From: Epithemia pelagica
Taxonomy: Eukaryota > Bacillariophyta > Bacillariophyceae > Surirellales > Surirellaceae
Assembly: GCA_946965045.2 (NCBI GenBank)
Contig: OX337232.1
Span: 1,364,001-1,428,000 of the forward strand
DNA length: 64,000 bases
Direction: 5' to 3'
Part shown: in pieces, positions 23,179 to 31,666 of the stretch
Position numbering within the stretch: the first letter of the stretch is position 1
Layout: the number at the start of each line of letters is the position of its first letter
Notes under the pieces: model-generated
Databases searched by the model: none
What the model was told of the DNA's origin: nothing
What the model saw: only the letters and a program-made list of their open reading frames with translations
Program-made: the position numbers and the translations under genes

Positions 23179-23670
23179 CTAGAAACTGGAATGTGCTGTG
23201 GACGTAGGCGATGTGCTTGTCTTGTTGTGATGCTTATTACCCTTCATGGAACAGGTATCTGTCAAGCCCGAAATGACGAGAAACTTTCCTGTACCCTCGT
23301 CTCGTTGAGCCTGAAACGTTTTCGTCACCGCTTCTTCGGGGATTCCACCGTAAACGTGAGGGCATTGGAGGTTGGCATCCATTTCGCTGGGAATCATTTT
23401 GCATTCAATCCCATTCATTCTCAAACACAGGGTATCAATTTCCAAGCAGATCCATGGAACATTGGACGGACTGGACTCTTGATAAAAACAATTGGCTGTT
23501 TCCAACAAACGTCCAATCTCATGAGTACATCGTACCACTTGTTCCTTCTCGAAATTGGCCGCATAGTAGGTCATTCGGTTGGGCCTTTTCTCCCAATCCT
23601 TTGCTGGACACAAGTGATAAATTTTGGTCGGCATGTCGGTATCGCCGAGGAATTCCTGATACCAGCCCAT
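23179..23670 (-). CDS. DUF952 family protein
   Basis: A compact 163-residue single-exon protein. It matches the small, mostly bacterial DUF952 family: KIYHLCPAKDWE at the start, YYAANFEKEQVVRCT, then WICLEID and PHVYGGIPEEAV near the C-terminus. These conserved blocks cover the whole usual family length of about 110 residues. The last ~25 residues are a Ser/Thr-rich tail. Members have an ADP-ribosyltransferase-like fold by some proposals, but no enzyme activity is established, so no function is assigned. The ATG at 23670 immediately precedes the conserved block. Confidence 0.8.
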   Translation of the reverse strand: MGWYQEFLGDTDMPTKIYHLCPAKDWEKRPNRMTYYAANFEKEQVVRCTHEIGRLLETANCFYQESSPSNVPWICLEIDTLCLRMNGIECKMIPSEMDANLQCPHVYGGIPEEAVTKTFQAQRDEGTGKFLVISGLTDTCSMKGNKHHNKTSTSPTSTAHSSF

Positions 23671-24079
23671 TCTTTCGTACGTCTAGCTCTTGTTGATGAA
23701 TAAACGCGATGATCAGAGGCTGGAGTCGTCAAGCTTCTGTGATGATGAGAATGATGTATGAGAGTGAGAGGTGGAATGAAAAAATGTCCGATGAGTGGAA
23801 TGAAAAAATGTCCGATAGATGACCACACCGCGATCTCCCCGTGGTTAAGAATAATCTCCCGCGGACAAAAGGAGAGTTGGCACGGCCCCGAAGAAACAGA
23901 CCCTTAAAGCTCATCGCTACATTGTCTGTATCCAACGCTAAGACGTAGGAGTAGTTTTTTCAGGATTTCTTTCGTCTGGCCGTCATGCGTGCTACCCGTG
24001 CGGGTTTGGAAACTGCGCAGACGGTAGCGTAGTGCACGAGCAAAACGAAGACACACTTTACGGAAATGAACAACTGGAA
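23671..24079. other. Intergenic region with a short tandem duplication
   Basis: This 409-bp region separates divergent genes. It holds a 22-bp direct duplication at 23771-23792 and 23795-23816 (24-bp period). No other feature recognised. Confidence 0.5.
23771..23816. repeat. 22-bp direct tandem duplication
   Basis: Two identical copies beginning GTGGAATGAAAAAATG and separated by two bases. Probably replication slippage. Confidence 0.85.
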
Positions 24080-25600
24080 ATGACGGAACCGGCACAAACG
24101 GACCATGGTACACCGAAAGAATCGCAACACTCAAAGACATCCATGATGCAATCGGTTCAAGATATCAACAGTCAGTCTGAGCGATCCACGAAGCAGCATA
24201 TCCGACCACGAATTCGAAACCGAATGCCAAAACCTCAGTCGCCATGCGCAGAAATTCCCCCCACAGCAAGGACAACAGCGCCTGTAACCAGGGACGAAAC
24301 GGAGATGGATGATTCTAGCAAGCAATGCTCTCCTGAATCTGCGACATTTGTCCATGATCCTTCCACCGTATCTTCGACATCTACTGCGGAATCGCCGGGA
24401 GTCACCAAGAGTATTCTCAAAAAGAATACCAAGTATACCAAGACGCTCGTGGAACAGGCAGCTGCACTGTCAGCCGATGCTGTGAACACCGAGACTCCCA
24501 ATCAAGAATCGGAAACTGAAACTTGTCGGAAAACCTCTTCTACCGTCCAGGATTCCATTGTCGAGCGAAAAGTTCGTCGACGGAACACGAAACCAAACTC
24601 TGCATCCCCACAACACAGTACTGGGGCATTTAACTCAATTGAAGGTTTTGTCCCAGGAGCAGTTAGTCAACTTCCATACAACAATGAAATCCGTAAGATA
24701 CAGACGCCAGATGTCTCCAATTCCGAGACGGTTGTCTCGGAAACTGACTCTACGCGTTCTCACCAGGAGCGAAAGGGTGACGAGGACGACGAAACTGATT
24801 TGGTGTTCAATTCACTAACGGATCTCATGGGAAAAGCTGGAACATTGCCTGACGAAAAGGTGGTTTCCTTTGATAAGGAAGGGACAGTAATCGAGGCGGA
24901 TCTTAGCTTTAGTGTCATGTCACCTGAGGAGTTTGAAGCAACAATGAACGACCAAGAAGAAGGAAAGACGCAAGAAGATGTGTCTAATCCTGCGGCAGAA
25001 GGCGAGGATGACACGGAAGATGACGACGAAAGCGAAAAAGAAAACTCGCAGGATGGGGAAGGTAATCTATGGGATCTGATGGATGACGACGGTATGGATG
25101 ATGAACCAGTGTACACAAGGGAAGAACGTGCTTTTCTACAATTGTGGAAGGCTCTATCCCAGTGGGTCACCCCTGATGCCGTGGAATACGTTATTCGTCA
25201 TCAGCAGAGTAAGACAGACGAACTCAAAGGCGGGCCTACTCCTCGTGATTGGAGCGACGTCGAGAGCACTCGGTGTGCGGGGCTCATGTCTCTCTTGCAA
25301 CTTTATCTGAATCCAGTTTTGCAGAATGACCTCCAGCAAGCCTTGGAAGAACGGCGCAAGATTGAACAACGATTGGGAGACTTGATTCGTCTCTTTGAAT
25401 ATACACAGCCCTCCCCCAAACTCAATGCGAGCAATGCGAGAGCTCTGACGTGCATCTTGATCCAAACGGTATTTCCTGAATATTACCAACACCCCACAAT
25501 CCCGCCATCCTGTAGAACCATTGGATTGAACGCTGATGAGCACCGATACCTGGTCCAATCGGCCATTTCCAATTTCAAAACCCCGGCACAAGACGGATGA
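24080..25600 (+). CDS. Acidic protein with weak C-terminal resemblance to RPAP2
   Basis: A 506-residue frame. The N-terminal 300 residues are Ser/Thr/Glu-rich and low in complexity, with a short basic patch (SILKKNTKYTK). An acidic segment (EDDTEDDDESEKE) precedes a more ordered C-terminus that starts AFLQLWKALSQWVTPDAV and continues with a leucine-rich stretch. The W-x-x-L-x-x-W-V-T pattern and layout recall the C-terminal half of plant RPAP2, the RNA polymerase II CTD phosphatase, but its N-terminal Cys/His zinc module is not visible, so this is only a hint. The frame is open upstream of the ATG to 24032. Another frame (25596-25691) continues with a plausible DDEFLVGVAHLLWTSANID, so the end may be frameshifted. 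Confidence 0.5.
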   Translation: MTEPAQTDHGTPKESQHSKTSMMQSVQDINSQSERSTKQHIRPRIRNRMPKPQSPCAEIPPTARTTAPVTRDETEMDDSSKQCSPESATFVHDPSTVSSTSTAESPGVTKSILKKNTKYTKTLVEQAAALSADAVNTETPNQESETETCRKTSSTVQDSIVERKVRRRNTKPNSASPQHSTGAFNSIEGFVPGAVSQLPYNNEIRKIQTPDVSNSETVVSETDSTRSHQERKGDEDDETDLVFNSLTDLMGKAGTLPDEKVVSFDKEGTVIEADLSFSVMSPEEFEATMNDQEEGKTQEDVSNPAAEGEDDTEDDDESEKENSQDGEGNLWDLMDDDGMDDEPVYTREERAFLQLWKALSQWVTPDAVEYVIRHQQSKTDELKGGPTPRDWSDVESTRCAGLMSLLQLYLNPVLQNDLQQALEERRKIEQRLGDLIRLFEYTQPSPKLNASNARALTCILIQTVFPEYYQHPTIPPSCRTIGLNADEHRYLVQSAISNFKTPAQDG

Positions 25601-25841
25601 CGATGAGTTCTTGGTTGGCGTCGCTCATCTCTTGTGGACGAGTGCAAACATTGACAAGACTCATACGGTGCTGCTCGGGCGTTTGCTGTAATTCAGTGCT
25701 GATCCCGAAAGAGAAAGAGGTACGGTTCAGCGCGAATCCTCCCGAGAGGCGGATACTTACGTTGTCCCCTTTGTCCCCATTTCCAAAAGGCGTCCGACAT
25801 AGGAATTACAACATCATAGTGGAGTTATTTGGTTATTAGGA

Positions 25842-26045
25842 GGACTAGGAAGTAGGAGTATGTATTCCTAGTCCGTGGTGGATCAGGAAGTACGCTCTCT
25901 AGGTAGGTCGATGGTCGATGATCAAAATGAAATGAAGCTACCTACTCATAGTACTCCTACTCCTAGTAGGAGTACTCCTAATTTTTAGAGGAATAGGAAT
26001 TAGTCCTAGGAGTAGCTAGGAGTACATAGGAGTAGTACTCCTATA
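25842..26045. repeat. Palindrome-rich TAGGAGTA/TACTCCTA cluster
   Basis: About 200 bp dense in TAGGAGTA, its complement and TCCTAG. Two clean hairpins are visible: 25842-25851 pairs with 25865-25874 (10 bp, 13-nt loop), and 25950-25961 pairs with 25965-25976 (12 bp, 3-nt loop). More imperfect copies follow to 26045. It ends about 35 bp before the MITE's target-site duplication. Its origin is unclear. Confidence 0.7.
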
Positions 26046-26085
26046 GAATTTTGGTCCACTACGGATAAGGTGTAAGATGTAAGAC

Positions 26086-26384
26086 CTAGAGGTTGGACCC
26101 GCACCGCGGTGCTGCGACTCGGATCCGCGGTGCTGATCCCTGGCACCGCAACGAAAGAGACTGGCGGTTCCGATCCGCACTACTCGCACCTACGCACAGT
26201 AAAGGCAGGGTGCAGCGATTTGGTCCTCTCTAGGTCTGACCGCCCGTACGTCACATTTGTGCAGAGTACATAAAATCCAATAGTAGTGCGGAACTGCGGA
26301 ACACGCGGGTACTTGGAGCCGCAAAGGCTTGGATGCGCGGGTAACCTACCCGCATCGATTTGAGCTCGCGGGTCCAACCTCTAG
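26086..26384. mobile_element. MITE with 17-bp terminal inverted repeats and 6-bp target-site duplication
   Basis: A 299-bp non-coding element. The ends 26086-26102 and 26368-26384 are perfect inverted copies of 17 bp (CTAGAGGTTGGACCCGC inward). The hexamer TAAGAC occurs immediately outside both, at 26080-26085 and 26385-26390, as a target-site duplication. The interior is GC-rich, with repeated GCGGGT/ACCCGC motifs and small palindromes around CCGCGG, and has no credible reading frame. These traits define a miniature inverted-repeat transposable element; a 6-bp duplication does not point to one common superfamily. Confidence 0.85.
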
Positions 26385-26390
26385 TAAGAC

Positions 26391-26716
26391 CCTCTATCGA
26401 CAATCCCCAGCGAGGGTGGCTAAGTGGGTTTAAACCCTCAAAACCACCCCCTCTAAGAAGTATGTGTTGGGTGTTGGATTATCGAAAGACCTTCTACGAA
26501 ACATCGAGAAGCTTCCAATTTCTCAACGCATTATTTCTTGGGGGTTTGTTGTTTCTTGACAAGCATCCAATAGGTGAGATTAGACGACGTATGAAGCTGT
26601 ATGAACTTTGAACTATGGCGAACACAATATCTTCTCTCTCTTTCTTTGCTTTGATAAGACCTGAAAGGCAACGTCCACTCAGCGTTCTCATAAAAAGTTG
26701 AAATCAGATATACACC
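26391..26716. other. Intergenic region upstream of the short-chain dehydrogenase
   Basis: About 326 bp between the MITE and the dehydrogenase frame. It may contain an unrecognised first exon, because the downstream frame lacks an ATG and a possible acceptor (AATCAG) lies at about 26701-26707. No donor or initiating exon could be identified with confidence. Confidence 0.35.
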
Positions 26717-27718
26717 GTGGGCGTCTCTTCCTCGAAACCACACTCTGTCAAGACAAAGTATTTCCATGACTTTGTCAAAACGCTTCCGTCATTGGAGGGT
26801 AAGACGATTGCCATTACTGGGTGCACAACCGGAACTGGATTTGTAGCCGCCAAGGCATCCATCGAGAAGGGTGCTGAACATGTGATTTTGCTCAATCGAC
26901 CTTCCGAGCGTGCCACGTCGGCCCATGATGAATTGGCGGCCATCGAATCCAAAAGCAAGGTCAAGTCGATTCCCTGTGATTTGCAGGATTTTGAGTCGGT
27001 TCGCAAGGCTGCCAGCACAATCAAGGAGAACTACGAGGCTGTCGACATTCTCTGTAACAATGCCGGCGTAATGGCCTTGGATGATATTGCTACCAAGGAC
27101 GGATTCGATGTTCAAATGCAGACGAATCATTTGTCACATTTTCTTTTGGTCAAGGAACTCTTTCCTCTTCTTCAACGAGCCAAGGAATTGCGTGGTGAGG
27201 CCCGTATCGTTCATCACACGTCGTTGGCCAGATCAAGTCCCAAGACGCCTCTGGAAGCCAAGTACTTGGAAAAGAATGGTGGTAACTTGGGTGGGAACGG
27301 AAGCATGTTTTTCAGTGGAGCAAAATGGGAGCGATATCACCAAACCAAGCTGGCCAATTCTGTGTTTACCTTGGCACTCAAGGACCGTTTGGAGGGAAGT
27401 GGCATCAAAGCGGTTGCGGCGGCACCGGGCTTGTCGGCGACCAATTTGCAAGTGACCACAGCAAAGACGGGAGGCATGTTTGGCAGTATGTGGATTATGT
27501 ACATGTCTCAATCCGCCGAAGATGGTACCATGCCCTTGCTGGCAGCCTGTGCGGATCCATCAACGGAAAATGGCGATTTGTGGGAGCCCTCTGAAAATGG
27601 TGCTATGCGAGGTCCAGCTGCCAAAGTAGAATATGATGCATTGAGTTTGGATGAAAAAGCTCGGTCCATGCTGTGGGAGAAATCTGAGGAGGCCATTGGG
27701 GAGAAGTTTGTCATTTAA
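26717..27718 (+). CDS. Short-chain dehydrogenase/reductase
   Basis: A 333-residue NAD(P)-dependent SDR. It shows the nucleotide-binding glycine motif in ITGCTTGTGF, the structural NNAGVM, a Ser in HHTSLAR and the catalytic YHQTKLAN (Tyr-x-x-x-Lys). The arrangement is close to the retinol dehydrogenase/WW-oxidoreductase branch, but the substrate cannot be told. The odd point is the start: the frame begins at GTG (26717), after an in-frame TGA in the upstream sequence, and no ATG occurs before the Rossmann core. The N-terminus (GVSSSKPHS) resembles a myristoylated Met-Gly start, so GTG may be a mutated ATG, a non-ATG start, or the beginning of a second exon. Confidence 0.85.
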   Translation: MGVSSSKPHSVKTKYFHDFVKTLPSLEGKTIAITGCTTGTGFVAAKASIEKGAEHVILLNRPSERATSAHDELAAIESKSKVKSIPCDLQDFESVRKAASTIKENYEAVDILCNNAGVMALDDIATKDGFDVQMQTNHLSHFLLVKELFPLLQRAKELRGEARIVHHTSLARSSPKTPLEAKYLEKNGGNLGGNGSMFFSGAKWERYHQTKLANSVFTLALKDRLEGSGIKAVAAAPGLSATNLQVTTAKTGGMFGSMWIMYMSQSAEDGTMPLLAACADPSTENGDLWEPSENGAMRGPAAKVEYDALSLDEKARSMLWEKSEEAIGEKFVI

Positions 27719-27855
27719 GAATCTATTAGATGTGTTAGTTCATGATTATCTGATGATCCCCCCGAATCGCCTATGTACTAATATGCCACTTTTGTTGAAA
27801 CACACGCACAACATTTCCAGAGCAATGGCTGTGAAGGGTGAAGGATATCTATTAT

Positions 27856-28671
27856 CTATTGAACTGCTTCCGTGAAAACGAACATTCTTTCCTCCTCAGG
27901 GAGATCTTCCTTGAGAAGATTATCAATGATATCAATTACTGTGTCAGCCGTTTGACCTGAAATCGCTTGACGAAACTTTTCTTCCTTTACAGTAACACCG
28001 GACATGTTTTGTATGTGTCTAATGAGATCATCGGCCTCCTTTGGATCAATCATTTGGTCATCATTCTGGTCCGCGCCAAACGCCAATGACAGTAGATTGT
28101 CAATAATTTTGGCCGACAAATTATTTTGCATACCATCGAGAATCTTACGCTGTTCCTCCACTTGTTCGGCAAAGGCTGCTACCGATTGACCTTGCTGCTC
28201 GTTAATCACATCTAGTGCATCACCAATATCTTTGAGGCCCTGTACCGATTCTGACATTTCGTCAATGTTGTGGGCCAGGCGTTTGTTTTCCGCGGTCAAA
28301 CGATCCACCTCCATCTTCATTTTCATCTCCGTTTCTTGCAATGTACGGATATCTGTCAGTTGTACTTGTTGGTAGTAGGCATAGGGACTCACCACCGCCG
28401 ACAAGATTCCTGCAAGAATGACAACCAAAGATCCTTCAATGATCATGGCAAAGAGAGCTGTAATGACGGCAGCAAACGCAAACGCGGCCGCCACGCGTTC
28501 CATGGGTGTCGTTTCAGGAATTGGTTTCAGAAAACCCTTTCCAATCTTTGGTTCCCCAGTTGGTGTTGGTGTTTGTCCATTTCCCTGTGTTTGGCCCCCG
28601 ACGGCCCCTCCCATTTCGATATCTGCAGTTGGATGCGATTCATAATTGGTTTCAGTGGGAGGCGCACTCAT
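27856..28671 (-). CDS. EF-hand, coiled-coil membrane protein
   Basis: A 271-residue single-exon protein. The N-terminal ~50 residues are Pro/Gly/Thr-rich. Two adjacent hydrophobic helices follow (about 60-95; AAFAFAAVITALFAMIIEG and LVVILAGILSAVVSPYAYY). Residues about 105-190 form a charged coiled coil (TLQETEMKMKMEVDRLTAEN and onwards). A calcium-binding EF-hand loop, DQNDDQMIDPKE, lies near 210, with a second helical region after it. It probably sits in an internal or plastid membrane with the coiled coil and EF-hand exposed. Calcium binding is inferred from the loop only. The specific family is not recognised. Confidence 0.75.
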   Translation of the reverse strand: MSAPPTETNYESHPTADIEMGGAVGGQTQGNGQTPTPTGEPKIGKGFLKPIPETTPMERVAAAFAFAAVITALFAMIIEGSLVVILAGILSAVVSPYAYYQQVQLTDIRTLQETEMKMKMEVDRLTAENKRLAHNIDEMSESVQGLKDIGDALDVINEQQGQSVAAFAEQVEEQRKILDGMQNNLSAKIIDNLLSLAFGADQNDDQMIDPKEADDLIRHIQNMSGVTVKEEKFRQAISGQTADTVIDIIDNLLKEDLPEEERMFVFTEAVQ

Positions 28672-28904
28672 GATTGCGAGGTATAGTCAAAGAGCTTTGT
28701 TGTTTGCTGCACAGGATGGAAGGATGGAAGATGGACAAGGTAAGAAGTTTCTGCTACAGGCAACAGGCAAGTGCAATTGCCAAGAGATGGAAATGATTCC
28801 ATTCCCTCTTTCAAGTTTAGTACTCTTGAAAAGACACTTGTAAAAGATAAAAGATCGACAGAGGCCTCGCGCGCAAACGTTGGATCCCGCAGTCCCACAG
28901 ACAT

Positions 28905-28932
28905 TCAGTGGTCAGTGGTCAGTGGTCAGTGG
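28905..28932. repeat. Heptamer tandem repeat (TCAGTGG)4
   Basis: Four exact head-to-tail copies of TCAGTGG, followed by a degenerate fifth copy. A small satellite between divergent promoters. Confidence 0.9.
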
Positions 28933-29218
28933 TCTGAGTGTGTCTAAGAAACAACGCGCGGCGGCGCAATGACAGTAAACGACAGTCAGTAACACGTCCG
29001 TTAACTTCTGTGTGCTCCCTTTCAGTCGCAGCTGCAGGTACGACCCAGCGCGCAGGTTGGAGAAACCATGACTGGCAACTGGCAACACAAGATCTCTGAC
29101 ACTGTGACGACATCGGTCGGCTGGATTCCCCCACGAGTTCAAAGATACAGGCGACAGGCAACAAACAATAACCGAAGCCAAAGCCACCTTTGTCGTCGAT
29201 CCTTTGTTTGAACCTTCA

Positions 29219-29224
29219 TATAAA
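29219..29224 (+). promoter_or_regulatory. TATA-box candidate of the cyclophilin gene
   Basis: TATAAA lies 61 bp before the ATG in an otherwise mixed sequence, a distance compatible with a short leader. Position only; no transcript data. Confidence 0.4.
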
Positions 29225-29284
29225 GCGAAGATTCATCACTCTTTTTGTTACCTACAAGTTTCATAAGTGCCATCGACGAACACC

Positions 29285-30016
29285 ATGTCCAAGACCGCAA
29301 CCTTCACGACCAGCATGGGCACCTTCAAGGCCGAGCTCTATGCTTCTCAAATGCCCATTACGGTCGGCAATTTCATCGACCTTGCCAACAGTGGCTTCTA
29401 TGATGGCATTCACTTTCACCGTGTGATCCCCAATTTCATGGACCAGGTAAGTCTACATCCTTTTTTCGTTGCCTTTGATCTTTTTGTGACAAAGAAGGCT
29501 TGTCATTGAAAAGGCGACCGCGAGGAACCTGTCAGTGTGACTGTTTCGGTTGTTTAAGATTCTCGGACCATTGCTGATTCCCTGCTTTGTTATTCTTATG
29601 GTTTGGAAATCTTGTTATGACAGTTTGGATGCCCTCACGCCAAGGACCCCAACAGTTCTCGTGCGGGTACCGGCGGTCCTGCTCCTGGTTCGCAATTTCA
29701 AGGATTGGACGGCAAGACATACACCCGCAATCGTGAGGGTGGCATTCCGGATGAGCTTACCCAAAAAATCTCCAACGGTCCTGGTACATTGTCCATGGCC
29801 AACACGGGCCGACCGGAATCGGGCGGAAGCCAATTCTTTATCAACGTTGCAAACAACACGTTTTTGGATTGGTTTGACCGAAGCTCTCCCTCGGCTCACC
29901 CCGTCTTTGGAAAGGTAACGGAAAACTACGATTTGGTGGTCAAGATCTCTCAAGTCCGTACTCGCAATGACAACCCTGTTGAACCAGTCAAGATGATCTC
30001 GGTCCGAGTTGAGTAA
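29285..30016 (+). CDS. Cyclophilin-type peptidyl-prolyl cis-trans isomerase
   Basis: A 184-residue cyclophilin in two exons, 29285-29446 and 29624-30016. The 177-nt phase-0 intron runs GTAAGT...GACAG. The domain covers almost the whole protein: [13 protein letters not shown] supplies the Phe-His-Arg catalytic patch, GSQFQG and [18 protein letters not shown] the binding groove, and [14 protein letters not shown] the C-terminal part. After the intron, the [19 protein letters not shown] block matches a cyclophilin subtype shared by algae and some bacteria. It accelerates prolyl isomerisation during protein folding. With no transit peptide visible it is probably cytosolic. Confidence 0.93.
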
Positions 30017-30516
30017 ACACAAGAGAATGGGAGATTCGGCATTCATATCGTTGATAGTATGAATAAGGGAGCCAAGAACTAATGAAAATGACAATAAAAT
30101 ACCCTGACAGATAGTCTTAGTATGTATGATCAACTCAACCTTTTTATCATTTCATCAGAGAGAGAAGTGCTTTAAACCTGAGACACAGCGAAACGTACAA
30201 CTGATTCGTTGCATGACCAGAAGTAGCCGAGACAGAACAACGACACAAACTTGGAAACCAAGGAGATGGATATCTACGTCAAAAGAGTTGCCCATTGATA
30301 GATGCTCTATGATTGGAGGAACACTAGAGAAGCGTATATAAGAAAGGGATTGGCCCACGGGATCCAAGGCTTAGGCAGTGTAGTGCAAATGAACGCGCTA
30401 CGGAACTACGTTGAACCGTCCCATTAACGACAATATGAAAGTCCTTGTTCATTACAATTTGTGGACTGAAACATGACTATTCTCTATTCTACTCGATCGC
30501 GAAAGAAAGGAGCATG
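30017..30516. other. Intergenic region between convergent genes
   Basis: A 500-bp spacer with the 3' ends of the cyclophilin and membrin genes. Nothing recognised. Confidence 0.5.
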
Positions 30517-31170
30517 CTAGTAAAACCATGCAAGGTACAAAACAATCAAGGTCACCACCATGCAGGCAGCAACAAGGTAGGCGTCGGTGATGTCTCGTCG
30601 TTCAATAATACGCATGGTAGATTGTGTCAGCCCCAGCCGATTACCAATATCATTCAACATGCCTCGCACATTCCGTAATTGATGCCGTTGCCGTTGTAAA
30701 TTTCCCAGATTGGCCGATCCTTGGTCAATTAAGCTATTCACCATTCGATGACTAGATTCCAATGATTCACTCTCCGCTGCCAACATTTGCATATCTGATT
30801 CACTGCTTTTGTCTTTCCCACCCCTTCGCCTTCTCAGCAATTCCTCCCGCTCTGACTGGTACGTCGATTGTTGTCGTTGATGAAATTCGGCTGCCTGACC
30901 TTGCTCTCGTAAATGGGCGGATACTTGGCTCAAGTCACGAATCTTTCGCTTCCACTTTTCTCGTTGCGCTGGAGATTCTCGCAGTACCATCTCCTCCTCC
31001 ATGATATTCAATTGTCGATCCAACTCGTCCAATACCATAAAGAGGTCCGACGCCTTGGCCATTCCAGTCATGCCTGGTTGTTGCTGCTGTTGCTGAATCT
31101 GCTGCAGCTGCTGTCGGGCATCGTACGCTAGTTTGTTGCATTTTGGAAAAAGTTCACTGATCGATGTCAT
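30517..31170 (-). CDS. Membrin/Bos1-type Golgi Qb-SNARE
   Basis: A 217-residue tail-anchored SNARE of the membrin (GOSR2/Bos1/Memb11) type, which acts in ER-to-Golgi vesicle fusion. An N-terminal helical region with a Gln-rich insert (near residue 30) is followed by a charged linker and the SNARE motif (about 130-192). The motif includes SHRMVNSLIDQG, a central Gln in NLQRQRHQL as the zero layer, and the family hallmark MLNDIGNRLGL followed by a short basic IIERR. A single hydrophobic anchor (YLVAACMVVTLIVLYLAWFY) ends the protein. The first ATG is at 31170. Gene length matches the family. Confidence 0.92.
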   Translation of the reverse strand: MTSISELFPKCNKLAYDARQQLQQIQQQQQQPGMTGMAKASDLFMVLDELDRQLNIMEEEMVLRESPAQREKWKRKIRDLSQVSAHLREQGQAAEFHQRQQSTYQSEREELLRRRRGGKDKSSESDMQMLAAESESLESSHRMVNSLIDQGSANLGNLQRQRHQLRNVRGMLNDIGNRLGLTQSTMRIIERRDITDAYLVAACMVVTLIVLYLAWFY

Positions 31171-31666
31171 TGTATTATTGAAAGACAAAGATAACGGCGC
31201 TGCAATGAAGTGAGGATGTTGGATTGGTGGTTGATTCGTACTCCTACAAGTTTGGTTTTGGTGTTGAACGAAGCACAGCGCATTTGGTTGAAAGTCCCAG
31301 AAAGGGACACATCTGTTCTTCTTCCTTTCGTTTCCTAGCGGTCATAGATTATCTCCATCGCTCAAGTCAATAATCTTTTTATGGATTATATGAAATGGTT
31401 TCTGTCTTGTGTCTGAGGAGTCGGGTAATATTAAAATTGGGGAGTTTTTCGTCCAAAAGGCGCAAAGTTTTGCGGCAAATTCAACATTTAGCAGAGAACA
31501 CAAAGAAGAAAAGATCAAACAAACGACCAGTGTGGCCAAAGCAAGTTTGTTGATGATATAAAGAAGAAAGGAGGGCTCAAACACTTGCTGATAGAAGACG
31601 ATCGCCCATCGTCCACCCTCATTCTCGAATCGCTGCTTTGCCTCAGGCTTGTTACCCATTGTCGCG
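31171..31666. other. Intergenic region between divergent genes
   Basis: A 496-bp spacer between membrin and the CBS-phosphatase gene. It contains a minus-strand 105-codon frame (31342-31659) with one hydrophobic stretch, which I do not accept as a gene because its start is only 7 bp from the divergent start codon. Confidence 0.4.

Larger units (their letters stand above)
28672..29284. other. Intergenic region between divergent genes
   Basis: A 613-bp spacer carrying promoters for the EF-hand gene (left) and the cyclophilin gene (right). It includes a 7-bp tandem repeat at 28905-28932 and a TATA-like element at 29219. Confidence 0.5.

Noticed and set aside
31342-31659. Minus-strand 105-codon frame with a hydrophobic stretch upstream of the CBS-phosphatase gene
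   Set aside because: Its start would be 7 bp from the divergent ATG at 31667, leaving no room for leaders, and no family is recognised.
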